A stretch of DNA of 64,000 nucleotides, taken from positions 315,248 to 379,247 of the forward strand of contig CABZJI010000001.1 of NCBI GenBank assembly GCA_902526045.1, in the 5' to 3' direction. The position numbers and the translations under genes were made by a program. The DNA is from an uncultured SAR86 cluster bacterium (GTDB taxonomy: Bacteria > Pseudomonadota > Gammaproteobacteria > Magnimaribacterales > AG-339-G14). The notes under the pieces were generated by a model. It was given only the letters and a program-made list of their open reading frames with translations. It made no database searches and was not told where the DNA came from. Shown piece by piece: positions 44,415-53,346 of the stretch. Positions within the stretch are counted from its first letter, which is position 1. Each line of letters opens with the position of its first letter.

Positions 44415-45253
44415 TGCCTTTTTCTTCTCTTAATTTCGATATAAAAGAATCTCATAAACTTTCTATATCTCCCTTTGATAGAGGATTTTTATTTGGAGAT
44501 GCTGTTTATGAAATGATACTCAGTATAAATGGAAGATGTATTTTTCTGAACGATCACCTTGCTAGATTAAAAAAGAGCCTAGATTCAATAAAACTTAATC
44601 TAAATTTTAAAGAAAAAAACTTAGTCGATGAAATCAAGAGAATTTCAAATTTAAATGATAATCCATTTCAAGCAATATATATTCAAATTTCCAGAGGTGT
44701 TCAATTAGCTAGAAATCATCTTCCTGAAGAAAATTTAAGTCCTACAGTCTTTATAACGTCCTTTAAAATTAATAATCCATCGGATAGACAGAAGGGAATT
44801 TCTGCATTACTTAAAGAAGATGAGAGATGGTTAAAAGCAAATATCAAATCTACATCTTTACTGGCAAATGTTTTGAGTAAAATTGAAGCTGATTCTGAAG
44901 GCCACGAAGAAGTAATCTTGCATAAAGATGGTTTTTTAAATGAAGGCGCAGTATCAAATTTATTTTTATTTATAAATGATGATCTTCATACACCATCTCT
45001 TGATGCAAACATATTGCCTGGTGTTACAAGGGGAAAACTTATTCAATCAGCGGAAGCTGATAATATAAATGTTATTCAAAGGATTATTCATATATCAGAA
45101 ATTGATGATGCTCAAGAAGTCTTTATGTCATCAACTACAAAGGGAGTAATACCTGTAGTAAAAATAATAGGTTCTGATTTTGATACAGATCACCCAGGTG
45201 ATCTCACATCCAGACTAAGAGAGATATATTTACGAGAAATTTATCAGGCATAA
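44414..45253 (+). CDS. dat: D-amino acid aminotransferase (fold IV PLP enzyme)
   Basis: 279 residues. Fold-type IV aminotransferase that makes D-Glu or D-Ala. SPFDRGFLFGDAVYE (19-33), K145 in NIKSTSLLANVLSK and E177 in LNEGAVSN coincide with the numbered catalytic residues of the Bacillus enzyme. Position after dacA supports a cell-wall role. A branched-chain aminotransferase or aminodeoxychorismate lyase is less likely. The downstream ybeD-lipB-lipA genes of related genomes are not here; holA faces it with a 10-base overlap. Confidence 0.88.
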   Translation: MPFSSLNFDIKESHKLSISPFDRGFLFGDAVYEMILSINGRCIFLNDHLARLKKSLDSIKLNLNFKEKNLVDEIKRISNLNDNPFQAIYIQISRGVQLARNHLPEENLSPTVFITSFKINNPSDRQKGISALLKEDERWLKANIKSTSLLANVLSKIEADSEGHEEVILHKDGFLNEGAVSNLFLFINDDLHTPSLDANILPGVTRGKLIQSAEADNINVIQRIIHISEIDDAQEVFMSSTTKGVIPVVKIIGSDFDTDHPGDLTSRLREIYLREIYQA

Positions 45254-46164
45254 TACATTAAGGCATTAAAATGCACTTTTATTAATTTTTCATTATTTTC
45301 TGATTTAATCAACCTATCTAATTTAGCGATTTCCAATTTTATTTTATTTATTGAATCTTCTGATATTGTCTTAGCCCTATTTTTTAAATCAGATACATAA
45401 TCGAAGGGACCTGGTACTTTCATTGTTGGGTTAGTTTGTAGTGCTTCGATAAAAGACAATTCTCTATTTAAGCTCCAGAGCATTAAAGTTAATGGTACTT
45501 TCTCAATGAGAAGTTGATTTAGAAGTTTGCTAAAAATTAATGCGTTTGAATTGATGAAACTCCTAGAAAAAGAAAATATATCTTTGCTTGAACTATCGAT
45601 CAATGAATCTTTAATGGTGATCATTTTTAGATCTTCATTCTTTGATATGAGTTTAAGGCATTTTAATTCTTGATCAGCAGCCAAGAGATTTCCATTTGTC
45701 AGCTCAGTTAAATATTCAGACATTTGAGCATCTAAATCAAGGCCTCTCCTTTTAGCCCTTGATTTAAGCCATGCAGGGAACTGATTTGGATAAACCTTTT
45801 CTATATGTGACGATTCCGTAATAGAGGAAATTTTCTTATACCAAGCACTGCCTTTTACTTTGGTAACATTTTCAATTGACAAGATAATTGTTTTGGAACT
45901 TTCTTCTTTGTCTGAGAATTCTTCTAAATAGTTAAGGCAATCTTTCGTAGGAGCAAATCCATTAATTCTCAAATCTAAAAGCTCTTTATCCTCAAATAAA
46001 GATAAACTTTCATTGTTATCAAACGTATCCCAATTAAACTTTTTGTCTACAAAAAAAACTTTTCTGTTTAGATACCCTTCTTTTTTTAATTTATTGATTT
46101 CTATTAATCTATTTTCTTGAAGCAGAAAGGACTCATCACTAATAAAGCAGTATATTTCAGCCAT
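45244..46164 (-). CDS. holA: DNA polymerase III subunit delta HolA
   Basis: Clamp-loader wrench subunit that opens the beta clamp. 306 residues (E. coli 343). Divergent, recognised from the fold-wide pattern SIENVTKVKGSAWYKKI, FPAWLKSRAKRRGLDLDAQMSEYLTELTNGNLLAADQELKCL, with the conserved NLLAADQEL helix, and its position after lptE. Overlaps lptE by 8 bases. The 3' end overlaps dat by 10. Confidence 0.9.
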   Translation of the reverse strand: MAEIYCFISDESFLLQENRLIEINKLKKEGYLNRKVFFVDKKFNWDTFDNNESLSLFEDKELLDLRINGFAPTKDCLNYLEEFSDKEESSKTIILSIENVTKVKGSAWYKKISSITESSHIEKVYPNQFPAWLKSRAKRRGLDLDAQMSEYLTELTNGNLLAADQELKCLKLISKNEDLKMITIKDSLIDSSSKDIFSFSRSFINSNALIFSKLLNQLLIEKVPLTLMLWSLNRELSFIEALQTNPTMKVPGPFDYVSDLKNRAKTISEDSINKIKLEIAKLDRLIKSENNEKLIKVHFNALMYYA

Positions 46165-46633
46165 TAGAGATTTTTATTAAATTAGACTTAATATCTTCCA
46201 GGGCTTTTTCAAGGAAATTGTTTTTAATTTCTTCTGTAATTTTATCATTCGAAAGAATATTTGAAGTATTGTATGGATAAAGTTCAGAGTCATAAAAGCT
46301 TTCTGAAATGATTTTGTCATTTAAGATTAATTCATACTCTAAAGAATACTCGATGCTTCCTACCGCAGGCATAAGATTTTTGTCCGTGGCAGAGAGAAAT
46401 TTCCCGATTCTTTGTGAGATAATCCTAATTTTTAAATCAACTTGATCTGTTTTGGATAAGTTCAATCCTACATATCCCTGATTAGATTTAATATTTTTGA
46501 CAAGTAATTTATTAAGAGGTGTACTTTCATAAATCAATACAGCATCAAGCTTTGATGGATTATTAGAAACTAGACTATATCCGCAGGAATAAATAAACAT
46601 GCATAGAAGGGATGTAGAGACATATCGCATCAC
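46157..46633 (-). CDS. lptE: LPS-assembly lipoprotein LptE
   Basis: Plug of the LptD outer-membrane LPS translocon. 158 residues, poorly conserved as usual. Signal peptide with lipobox IYSC, lipidated C17, followed by GYSL typical of LptE (CGF/YxL). Identity rests strongly on the leuS-lptE-holA order. Overlaps leuS by 4 bases. Confidence 0.88.
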   Translation of the reverse strand: MMRYVSTSLLCMFIYSCGYSLVSNNPSKLDAVLIYESTPLNKLLVKNIKSNQGYVGLNLSKTDQVDLKIRIISQRIGKFLSATDKNLMPAVGSIEYSLEYELILNDKIISESFYDSELYPYNTSNILSNDKITEEIKNNFLEKALEDIKSNLIKISNG

Positions 46634-49014
46634 ACAACAAAGTTTATCAATTTACCTTTAACAAATATTACTTTTTTTATTTCTTTCTCTTCTAAATACT
46701 TAGCAACATTTTCAATTTTCATCGACCTGGATTTTACTTCATCTTCATCTGCTTCAATGGAAATGATTAACTTACCTCTGGATTTTCCATTAACTTGAAC
46801 AATGAAATCAACTTCGTTAAATTCTAAGAAACTTTCATTTGGAACTGGCCAACTTTCATTGTAAAGAAATTGACCTCCAGCATCCTTCCACAATTGCTCT
46901 GTAACATGGGGAATGATGGGATTAAGAAGACTTATAGCCACCTTCAAAGTTTCATTAACTAATTTCTTTTGATCTTCGGAAGAATTATCACCAAGGAATT
47001 TATCAGGTATCGCATTTATCATTTCCATGACTGAAGAAATCGCTGTGTTGAAAGAAAATCTTCTTGAGAAATTATCATTAACTTTTTTGATGGTCTGATT
47101 GACTTTAATATAAAGTTTTTCAATATCAGAATCTCCTGAGCTATGCTCATAGTGCCCAATAGTTGAAAAATGTTCTTGAGACATCATCCAAAGTTTATTG
47201 ATAAATTTAAACGAACCTTTGATCCCACTATCAGACCACTCCAAAGACTGTTCAGGAGGTGCTGCAAACATCATAAATAATCTTAATGAGTCAGCACCAT
47301 ATTCTTCAATTAGATCATCTGGATTAACTACATTACCTTTTGACTTTGACATTTTTGTACCATCCATAAGAACCATTCCCTGACAGAGAAGATTCGTAAA
47401 TGGCTCTCTTGTATCCAAATATCCCAATTCGTTAAGAACTTTGCAGAAAAATCTTGAGTAGAGTAGATGAAGAATTGCATGTTCAATTCCTCCTATGTAC
47501 TGATCAACCGGCAACCAATAATTTGCCTCATCATCCAAAATATCTTTGTCAGACTTATAAGATGCATACCTTGCATAATACCAAGAGGATTCAAAAAAAG
47601 TATCAAGCGTATCTTTTTCTTTAAAGTATTTTTTTCCATTTCTCTCTATTGAGTCTGCCTTTAGCTCATCATCAGATAAATCTGAAAAAGGAATGGCATC
47701 GTTATCATCTTCATTCTCAGAGATCATCATAGGAATAGGAGCGCCCCAAGATCTCTGTCTGGATATACCCCAATTTCTGAGCTTATAATTTTCTTCAAAT
47801 CTTCCAAAATTATTTTGCTCTGCAAATTTTTGTATTTTTATGAACGCATCTTCAAAACTTAAACCATCGAATTGACCCGAATTAATTAACTTCCCTTTGT
47901 CTGATGAAGCTTTATCAAAATCTCCGTTTTCGGAAGAAATTACTTTATGGATTGGCAGAGAATATTTTGTAGCAAATTCAAAATCTCTTTGATCATGGCC
48001 TGGTACACCCATCAATGCACCTGATCCATAATCTGAAAGCACAAAGTTTGCTACCCAAATGGGTATCTTTTCTTTTGAGACTGGGTGAAAGGCAAATTCA
48101 TTAAGAAAAAAACCGTTTTTTTTCTGCTGCGCCTGATCCTTATCTGCGCTCTTAACTTTACTCATTTCTTCTATCCACAGCTGTAAATCTTTATTCTTTG
48201 ATAGTTTTCGCTTCGTGATTTCGTGTTCTGATGAAAGTGCAATAAAGCTGACACCCATGATGGTGTCAGGTCTTGTTGTAAAAACCTCAATTGGCTGATC
48301 TATTGCTGAGTTTTCAAACTGGAATATCATTCCTTTTGATTTACCAATCCAATTCTCTTGCATAAGCTTTACCTGCTCAGGCCAGCCAGGAAGATTGCTT
48401 AATTCTGAAAGCAGCTCATCTGCATAGTCAGTGATTTTTAAAGACCATTGGTTGAGAAACTTTTTTTCTACTAAGGCTCCGGATCTCCAGCCTCGGCCGT
48501 CAATAACCTGTTCGTTTGCAAGAACTGTTTGATCGACAGGATCCCAATTAACCTCAGCTTTTTCTCTAATAACCAAACCCTTCTCATACATTTTACAAAA
48601 TAGATTTTGCTCCCATTTGTAGTAGCTTTCATCACAAGTAGAAAATTCTCTACGCCAGTCATAAGCAAATCCTAGTTGTTTAAGCTGACTTCTCATAGTT
48701 TCTATATTCTGATGGGTCCAATCTTTTGGAGAAACGTTATTTTCTATTGCTGCATTTTCTGCTGGCAACCCAAAAGCATCCCAGCCCATAGGTTGCATGA
48801 CACATTTTCCTAATCTGATGTTGAATCTAGAGATTAAATCACCAATCGTATAATTCCTTACATGACCCATATGGATTTTTCCAGATGGATAGGGCAGCAT
48901 GCTCAAGCAGTAAAATTTATCTTTATCTGTATCAGGATCTACTTCAAAAGCATTATTTGATTCCCAATAATTTTGAATAGATTGATCTATAATTTTAGGA
49001 TCATACTCTTTCAT
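46630..49014 (-). CDS. leuS: Leucyl-tRNA synthetase LeuS
   Basis: Class I synthetase. 794 residues, shorter than the 860 of E. coli. HIGH variant H48-M-G-H51 in PSGKIHMGHVRNY, CP1 editing domain with TTRPDTIMGVSF (the TRPDT editing motif) and VPGHDQRDFEFA, then KMSKS in GTKMSKSKGN near 568 and the anticodon and C-terminal domain ending VIFVKGKLINFVV. Begins 6 bases from the accC stop; all in one minus-strand run. Confidence 0.97.
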   Translation of the reverse strand: MKEYDPKIIDQSIQNYWESNNAFEVDPDTDKDKFYCLSMLPYPSGKIHMGHVRNYTIGDLISRFNIRLGKCVMQPMGWDAFGLPAENAAIENNVSPKDWTHQNIETMRSQLKQLGFAYDWRREFSTCDESYYKWEQNLFCKMYEKGLVIREKAEVNWDPVDQTVLANEQVIDGRGWRSGALVEKKFLNQWSLKITDYADELLSELSNLPGWPEQVKLMQENWIGKSKGMIFQFENSAIDQPIEVFTTRPDTIMGVSFIALSSEHEITKRKLSKNKDLQLWIEEMSKVKSADKDQAQQKKNGFFLNEFAFHPVSKEKIPIWVANFVLSDYGSGALMGVPGHDQRDFEFATKYSLPIHKVISSENGDFDKASSDKGKLINSGQFDGLSFEDAFIKIQKFAEQNNFGRFEENYKLRNWGISRQRSWGAPIPMMISENEDDNDAIPFSDLSDDELKADSIERNGKKYFKEKDTLDTFFESSWYYARYASYKSDKDILDDEANYWLPVDQYIGGIEHAILHLLYSRFFCKVLNELGYLDTREPFTNLLCQGMVLMDGTKMSKSKGNVVNPDDLIEEYGADSLRLFMMFAAPPEQSLEWSDSGIKGSFKFINKLWMMSQEHFSTIGHYEHSSGDSDIEKLYIKVNQTIKKVNDNFSRRFSFNTAISSVMEMINAIPDKFLGDNSSEDQKKLVNETLKVAISLLNPIIPHVTEQLWKDAGGQFLYNESWPVPNESFLEFNEVDFIVQVNGKSRGKLIISIEADEDEVKSRSMKIENVAKYLEEKEIKKVIFVKGKLINFVV

Positions 49015-49020
49015 AAAATT

Positions 49021-50358
49021 TCACTTTATCTTGAGGATATCTCTTAAGTAATTAATTGATATTTTTTCTTCAACAAAGTTTGGCTCAACAAGAATCCTTT
49101 GATGAAGAGGAGCGTTTGTATTTATGCCTTCAATGTAAGTTTCTTCTAGAGCAACTCTCATCTTCCTTATCGCAGAAATTCTATCGCTTGAGTGTGCACA
49201 TATTTTTGCAATCAAAGCATCATAATATTGGGGAACTGTATATCCAGAGTACAGATGAGAATCAGTCCTAATTCTAAATCCACCAGGAGGATGGAACTCA
49301 GTTACCTTACCAGGAGATGGAATGAAAGTTTCATGATGCTCAGCATTTATTCTGCATTCAATGGCGTGACCACGACAGTTAATGTCTTCCTGAGAGAAAC
49401 GTATTTCCTGACCTGCTGCAATCATGATTTGTAGCTTTACAAGATCAATACCAGTTATCATTTCTGTAATTGTGTGTTCAACCTGCAATCTTGTATTCAT
49501 TTCAATAAAGTAAAAATTCCCATCTTGGTAAAGAAATTCAAAAGTTCCTAAACCCTTATAATTAATTTTCTTGCAGGTATTCACTGCTATGTTTCTTATT
49601 TCATCTAATTTTTCTTGAGGAATATCAAAAGCAGGAGCTTCTTCAATGATCTTTTGATTTCTTCTTTGGATTGAGCAGTCTCTTTCAAAAAAATGAACAA
49701 CATTGCCGTGATCATCAGCAGCCACTTGTATTTCTACGTGCCTTGGAGTTTGAAGATATTTCTCTATATAAACTTCGTCACTTCCAAAGCTATTTAAGGC
49801 TTCAATTTGGGTGAGACTTAGTTTTGACAAAAATTCTTCTCTCTTCTCACAGATTTGTATTCCTTTACCTCCACCTCCTGAAGCAGCTTTAATTATTACT
49901 GGATAGCCAATTTCATCAGCCATCTTCAATGCTTCTTTCTCCGAGTTAATCCTTCCTGTACCTGGTACGGCCTGCATTCCAGCCGATAAAACTGCTTCTT
50001 TTGCAGTGATTTTGTTTCCCATCACTTTTATGGTTTCTGAATCTGGTCCTATGAATTTGTATCCGCTAGATGTTACTTGTTGAGCAAAATGATCGTTTTC
50101 AGAAAGAAAACCTACACCCGGATGAATAGCATCAATTCCTGTCAGTTCTGATGCACTTATAATAGCAGCGACGTTGAGATAACTTTTTGCTGATTCTGCA
50201 GGTCCGATACAAATTGATTCATCTGCCATCTTCACATGTTTTAAATCTTTATCTGCTGACGAATAAACAGCAACAGTTTTTATATCAAGCTCTTCGCATG
50301 CTCTTAAGATTCTTAAGGCGATTTCTCCTCTATTAGCTATAAGGATTTTTTTAAACAT
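49021..50358 (-). CDS. accC: Biotin carboxylase AccC (acetyl-CoA carboxylase)
   Basis: Carboxylates biotin on AccB with ATP and bicarbonate, the first step of fatty acid synthesis. 445 residues (E. coli 449). KILIANRGEIALRI, glycine-rich loop AASGGGGKGIQI, catalytic EMNTRLQVEHTITEM. Starts 6 bases after accB, the standard accBC pair. Confidence 0.98.
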   Translation of the reverse strand: MFKKILIANRGEIALRILRACEELDIKTVAVYSSADKDLKHVKMADESICIGPAESAKSYLNVAAIISASELTGIDAIHPGVGFLSENDHFAQQVTSSGYKFIGPDSETIKVMGNKITAKEAVLSAGMQAVPGTGRINSEKEALKMADEIGYPVIIKAASGGGGKGIQICEKREEFLSKLSLTQIEALNSFGSDEVYIEKYLQTPRHVEIQVAADDHGNVVHFFERDCSIQRRNQKIIEEAPAFDIPQEKLDEIRNIAVNTCKKINYKGLGTFEFLYQDGNFYFIEMNTRLQVEHTITEMITGIDLVKLQIMIAAGQEIRFSQEDINCRGHAIECRINAEHHETFIPSPGKVTEFHPPGGFRIRTDSHLYSGYTVPQYYDALIAKICAHSSDRISAIRKMRVALEETYIEGINTNAPLHQRILVEPNFVEEKISINYLRDILKIK

Positions 50359-50364
50359 TGGACT

Positions 50365-50850
50365 TTAAGAAATAATAAATAAGGTTTGATCGAACTCAAC
50401 AGGCTCAGCATTGTCAACTAAAATTTGTTTTACTGTTCCGGAAAACTCTGACTTTACTTCATTCATCATTTTCATGGCTTCAATTATACAAAGTACATCA
50501 CCTTCATTAATTTGATCACCAACTTTTACAAAAGGTTCTGACTCTGGATTTGGTGCAGAATAAAAAGTTCCTACCATTGGAGAATTCATTTTATTTCCAC
50601 TTTCAAGTACATCTGATGTTTGGCTAATTTCTTGAGTAACTGTTTCTTCAGGTGAAGGTGCCGATTGATTAGCAATCAGAGACTGTTGAGTAGGTTCCGA
50701 AATAATAGGAGTTGTAGAAGAAATAAAATTACTTGGAATAGGGTTATTCTTTACAAGTTTTACAGCTTCTTCACCTTCTTTTATTTCTATTTCATTGAGA
50801 TTAGATTCTTCTAACATTTCAATTAATTTTTTTACTTTACGAATATCCAT
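50365..50850 (-). CDS. accB: Biotin carboxyl carrier protein AccB
   Basis: 161 residues: N-terminal helices (1-30), a Pro/Ser/Thr/Gln-rich linker (about 40-85), then the biotinyl domain with K127 in EAMKMMNE and the thumb segment SPMVGTFYSAPNPESEPFVKVGD. Its ATG shares one base with the aroQ stop. Confidence 0.97.
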   Translation of the reverse strand: MDIRKVKKLIEMLEESNLNEIEIKEGEEAVKLVKNNPIPSNFISSTTPIISEPTQQSLIANQSAPSPEETVTQEISQTSDVLESGNKMNSPMVGTFYSAPNPESEPFVKVGDQINEGDVLCIIEAMKMMNEVKSEFSGTVKQILVDNAEPVEFDQTLFIIS

Positions 50851-51296
50851 TAATCCTCCCTTAGTAGATAATTTTTTGCTGCTTGAAAGGCCATTAAATA
50901 ACTTTCCTTTCCAAATCCTGAAACCACGCCTAAAGCAATGTCTGAAAAATATGACTTTTCTCTAAATTCTTCTCTGCCATAAATGTTCGACAAATGTATT
51001 TCAATCAAAGGAATATTTACACCGAGTATTGCATCTCTCAAAGATATGCTTGAGTGGGTGAAGGCTCCTGGATTAAACAGAATAACTTTTACTCCATTAG
51101 ATTTAGCATCATGAATCTTATCAACTAACTCATGCTCTGCATTGCTTTGAAAGCATTCGGTTTCGATATTATTCTCTTTGCCAAGCTCTTTAATTGTTTT
51201 TTCAATGTCTTCAAGAGAAAACTCTCCATAAATATCTGGCTCTCTTTCACCTAAAAGATTTAAATTTGGCCCATTTAAAAGCAAGATCGAAGACAT
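50850..51296 (-). CDS. aroQ: Type II 3-dehydroquinate dehydratase AroQ
   Basis: Third step of the shikimate pathway. 148 residues, dodecameric type II family. LLLNGPNLNLLGEREPDIYG with the catalytic Y23, NPGAFTHSS, and IEIHLSNIYGREEFREKS with the catalytic His. The order dsbD-aroQ-accB-accC is conserved in gammaproteobacteria, which helps identify the next gene. Confidence 0.97.
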   Translation of the reverse strand: MSSILLLNGPNLNLLGEREPDIYGEFSLEDIEKTIKELGKENNIETECFQSNAEHELVDKIHDAKSNGVKVILFNPGAFTHSSISLRDAILGVNIPLIEIHLSNIYGREEFREKSYFSDIALGVVSGFGKESYLMAFQAAKNYLLRED

Positions 51297-51306
51297 TTAC
51301 CGAATT

Positions 51307-51747
51307 TTAAAGTATTTTTTTTGAAATTAAACGATTTTCTTTGAATAATAGATCTATTTTGTTAACTTTTTCTGGGTAGCAGTATTTCCCTTGGTAGCAT
51401 CCCAAATAGTTTAATTTGAATGACAAAATGCCATCCTTCAGATTTGGGACATTAAAGAAAATATTATTGATGAAGACTTTAGATTCTCCAAAAAACTCAT
51501 CTTTAATGACTGATGACTCTGTATCTACCTTAAAATTTTTATTTGCCGGAGAGATTGAATAGTTTAGCTTATTGGCATAAACGTAAACATTTTGATGTAA
51601 TTTTAAATCTATCAAAACATGATCATCAAAAGAATTTATAGTGATAGTATATGCTTCCTCAGGAGATATGAACTTATCGGTCGTCTCAATAAATAAGAAA
51701 CTATTGCTCGAAAAAACAGCTGAAACAAATAGTAAAAATAATTTCAT
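51307..51747 (-). CDS. Stand-alone DsbD N-terminal (alpha) domain; rest of DsbD missing
   Basis: 146 residues from ATG 51747, with signal peptide [16 protein letters not shown]. The C-terminal half ends in NYLGCYQGKYCYPEKV: C117 and C123 with five residues between, as in the DsbD alpha domain (YQGCADAGFCYP in E. coli). Full DsbD has about 565 residues with eight membrane helices and a thioredoxin-like gamma domain; these are absent and no remnants follow before aroQ. It sits exactly where dsbD lies in related genomes. It may be a relic, or receive electrons from an unlinked CcdA-like protein. A start at 51783 is also open. Confidence 0.78.
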   Translation of the reverse strand: MKLFLLFVSAVFSSNSFLFIETTDKFISPEEAYTITINSFDDHVLIDLKLHQNVYVYANKLNYSISPANKNFKVDTESSVIKDEFFGESKVFINNIFFNVPNLKDGILSFKLNYLGCYQGKYCYPEKVNKIDLLFKENRLISKKIL

Positions 51748-53341
51748 GAATAATTTCGGTGAACCAATTTTAGAAGTAAACAATCTTAACGTTGAATTTG
51801 CAAATGAATCTTCAACTTTTAAAGCAGTTCATAATTTAAATTTTAATCTCTCTGAAAAAGAAACTGTTGCTATTGTTGGAGAAAGCGGATCAGGTAAATC
51901 GGTTACTGCTTTGTCCATTATGCAGTTACTTCCTTACCCAATTGCATTTCACAGCAAAGACAGTTCCATAAACTTTAAAGGTTTAGAACTCATCGATTTG
52001 CCTAAAAAAGAACTTGAAAAAATTAGAGGGAAGCGAATATCAATGATATTTCAAGAGCCTATGACTTCTTTGAATCCATTTATAAAAGTTGGCAAGCAAA
52101 TCGTAGAGTCAATTCAAGTCCATAACAAAGTTTTTAAAAAAATGGCAAGCGATAAAGCTATTGAACTATTAAGAAAAGTTGAAATAGAAGATCCAGAGCA
52201 AAAGTTTTCATCATTCCCTCATCAGCTTTCAGGAGGACAAAGACAAAGGGTTATGATCGCAATGGCTTTATCAAACAATCCTCAAATATTGATCGCTGAT
52301 GAACCGACAACTGCCTTGGATGTCACTGTCGAAAAAGAATTACTAATTCTTCTAAATAAATTGAAAGAAGAGGAAAATCTAAGCATAATTTTCATAACGC
52401 ATGATTTAAATGTCGTGAAACGGTTCGCAGATAAGGTTCTGGTGATGAATCAAGGAAAAGTGATAGAGCAAGGAACCACTTCAGACATTTTTTCTAATCC
52501 AAAAGATTCTTATACAAAAAAATTATTAGAGTCTATTCCCGAACCTAAAGAGATTAAAAGCATGTCAGGTTCTAAAATTCTGGAATGCAAAAATCTGAAT
52601 GTGAGCTATCAAGTTAAAGAAGCATCTATTCTTCAAAAGGAAGAAAGGTTTGATGCAGTCAAAGAAATCTCATTTTCTTTATTCACTAATAGCACTCTAG
52701 GAATTGTAGGAGAATCAGGATCAGGAAAATCAACTATTCTCAAAGCAATCTTAGGTATTGAAGAATATTCAGGAAAAATTTTATTTGAAAACGAAATATT
52801 GAAAAAAGATCGATTAAGCAATCTAAGAAAGAATTGTCAGGTAGTTTTTCAAGATCCTTTTAGTTCTCTTTCCCCTCGAATGCGAGTGGAAGAGATTATT
52901 AAAGAAGGCTTGGATATCCATTTTAAACAAATGAGTGAAAAAGAAAAAAAACAACGTATCTTAGAATCAATAAACGATGTTCATATAGATCCTTCTTGCC
53001 TAAAAAAATTTCCCCATGAATTTTCTGGAGGTCAAAGACAAAGGATTGCTATCGCAAGGGCTTTGATTACAAATCCTAAATTGATTTTGCTGGATGAGCC
53101 AACATCAGCTTTGGATGTTTCAATTCAAAAGGAGATACTGCTGTTACTAAAGGATTTACAAAACTCTAAAGACATCAGCTATGTTTTGATCAGTCATGAT
53201 TTAAGAGTAATAAGATCAATGTCAGATAGAGTTTTAGTAATGAAAAAAGGCTCAATAATCGAATCTGGTCCGACTGATCAAATATTTGATACACCACAAG
53301 ATGAATATACAATCAATCTTATAAACGCTGCTTATGATTAG
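51746..53341 (+). CDS. Fused double ATPase of a peptide/nickel-type ABC transporter (YejF-like)
   Basis: 531 residues from ATG 51746; the frame is open upstream to 51641 but that part is antisense to the DsbD gene and the homology begins at [13 protein letters not shown]. Two full nucleotide-binding domains: [28 protein letters not shown]; then [28 protein letters not shown]. Length and layout match E. coli YejF, which powers oligopeptide (microcin C) uptake. No permease or binding-protein genes are beside it. Ends 5 bases before ilvD. Confidence 0.88.
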   Translation: MNNFGEPILEVNNLNVEFANESSTFKAVHNLNFNLSEKETVAIVGESGSGKSVTALSIMQLLPYPIAFHSKDSSINFKGLELIDLPKKELEKIRGKRISMIFQEPMTSLNPFIKVGKQIVESIQVHNKVFKKMASDKAIELLRKVEIEDPEQKFSSFPHQLSGGQRQRVMIAMALSNNPQILIADEPTTALDVTVEKELLILLNKLKEEENLSIIFITHDLNVVKRFADKVLVMNQGKVIEQGTTSDIFSNPKDSYTKKLLESIPEPKEIKSMSGSKILECKNLNVSYQVKEASILQKEERFDAVKEISFSLFTNSTLGIVGESGSGKSTILKAILGIEEYSGKILFENEILKKDRLSNLRKNCQVVFQDPFSSLSPRMRVEEIIKEGLDIHFKQMSEKEKKQRILESINDVHIDPSCLKKFPHEFSGGQRQRIAIARALITNPKLILLDEPTSALDVSIQKEILLLLKDLQNSKDISYVLISHDLRVIRSMSDRVLVMKKGSIIESGPTDQIFDTPQDEYTINLINAAYD

Positions 53342-53346
53342 TCACA

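Noticed and set aside
51299-51306. Frameshifted remainder of dsbD between the alpha domain and aroQ
   Set aside because: Only about 10 bases separate the genes; there is no space for membrane or thioredoxin-like domains, so this is a clean loss and not a frameshift.
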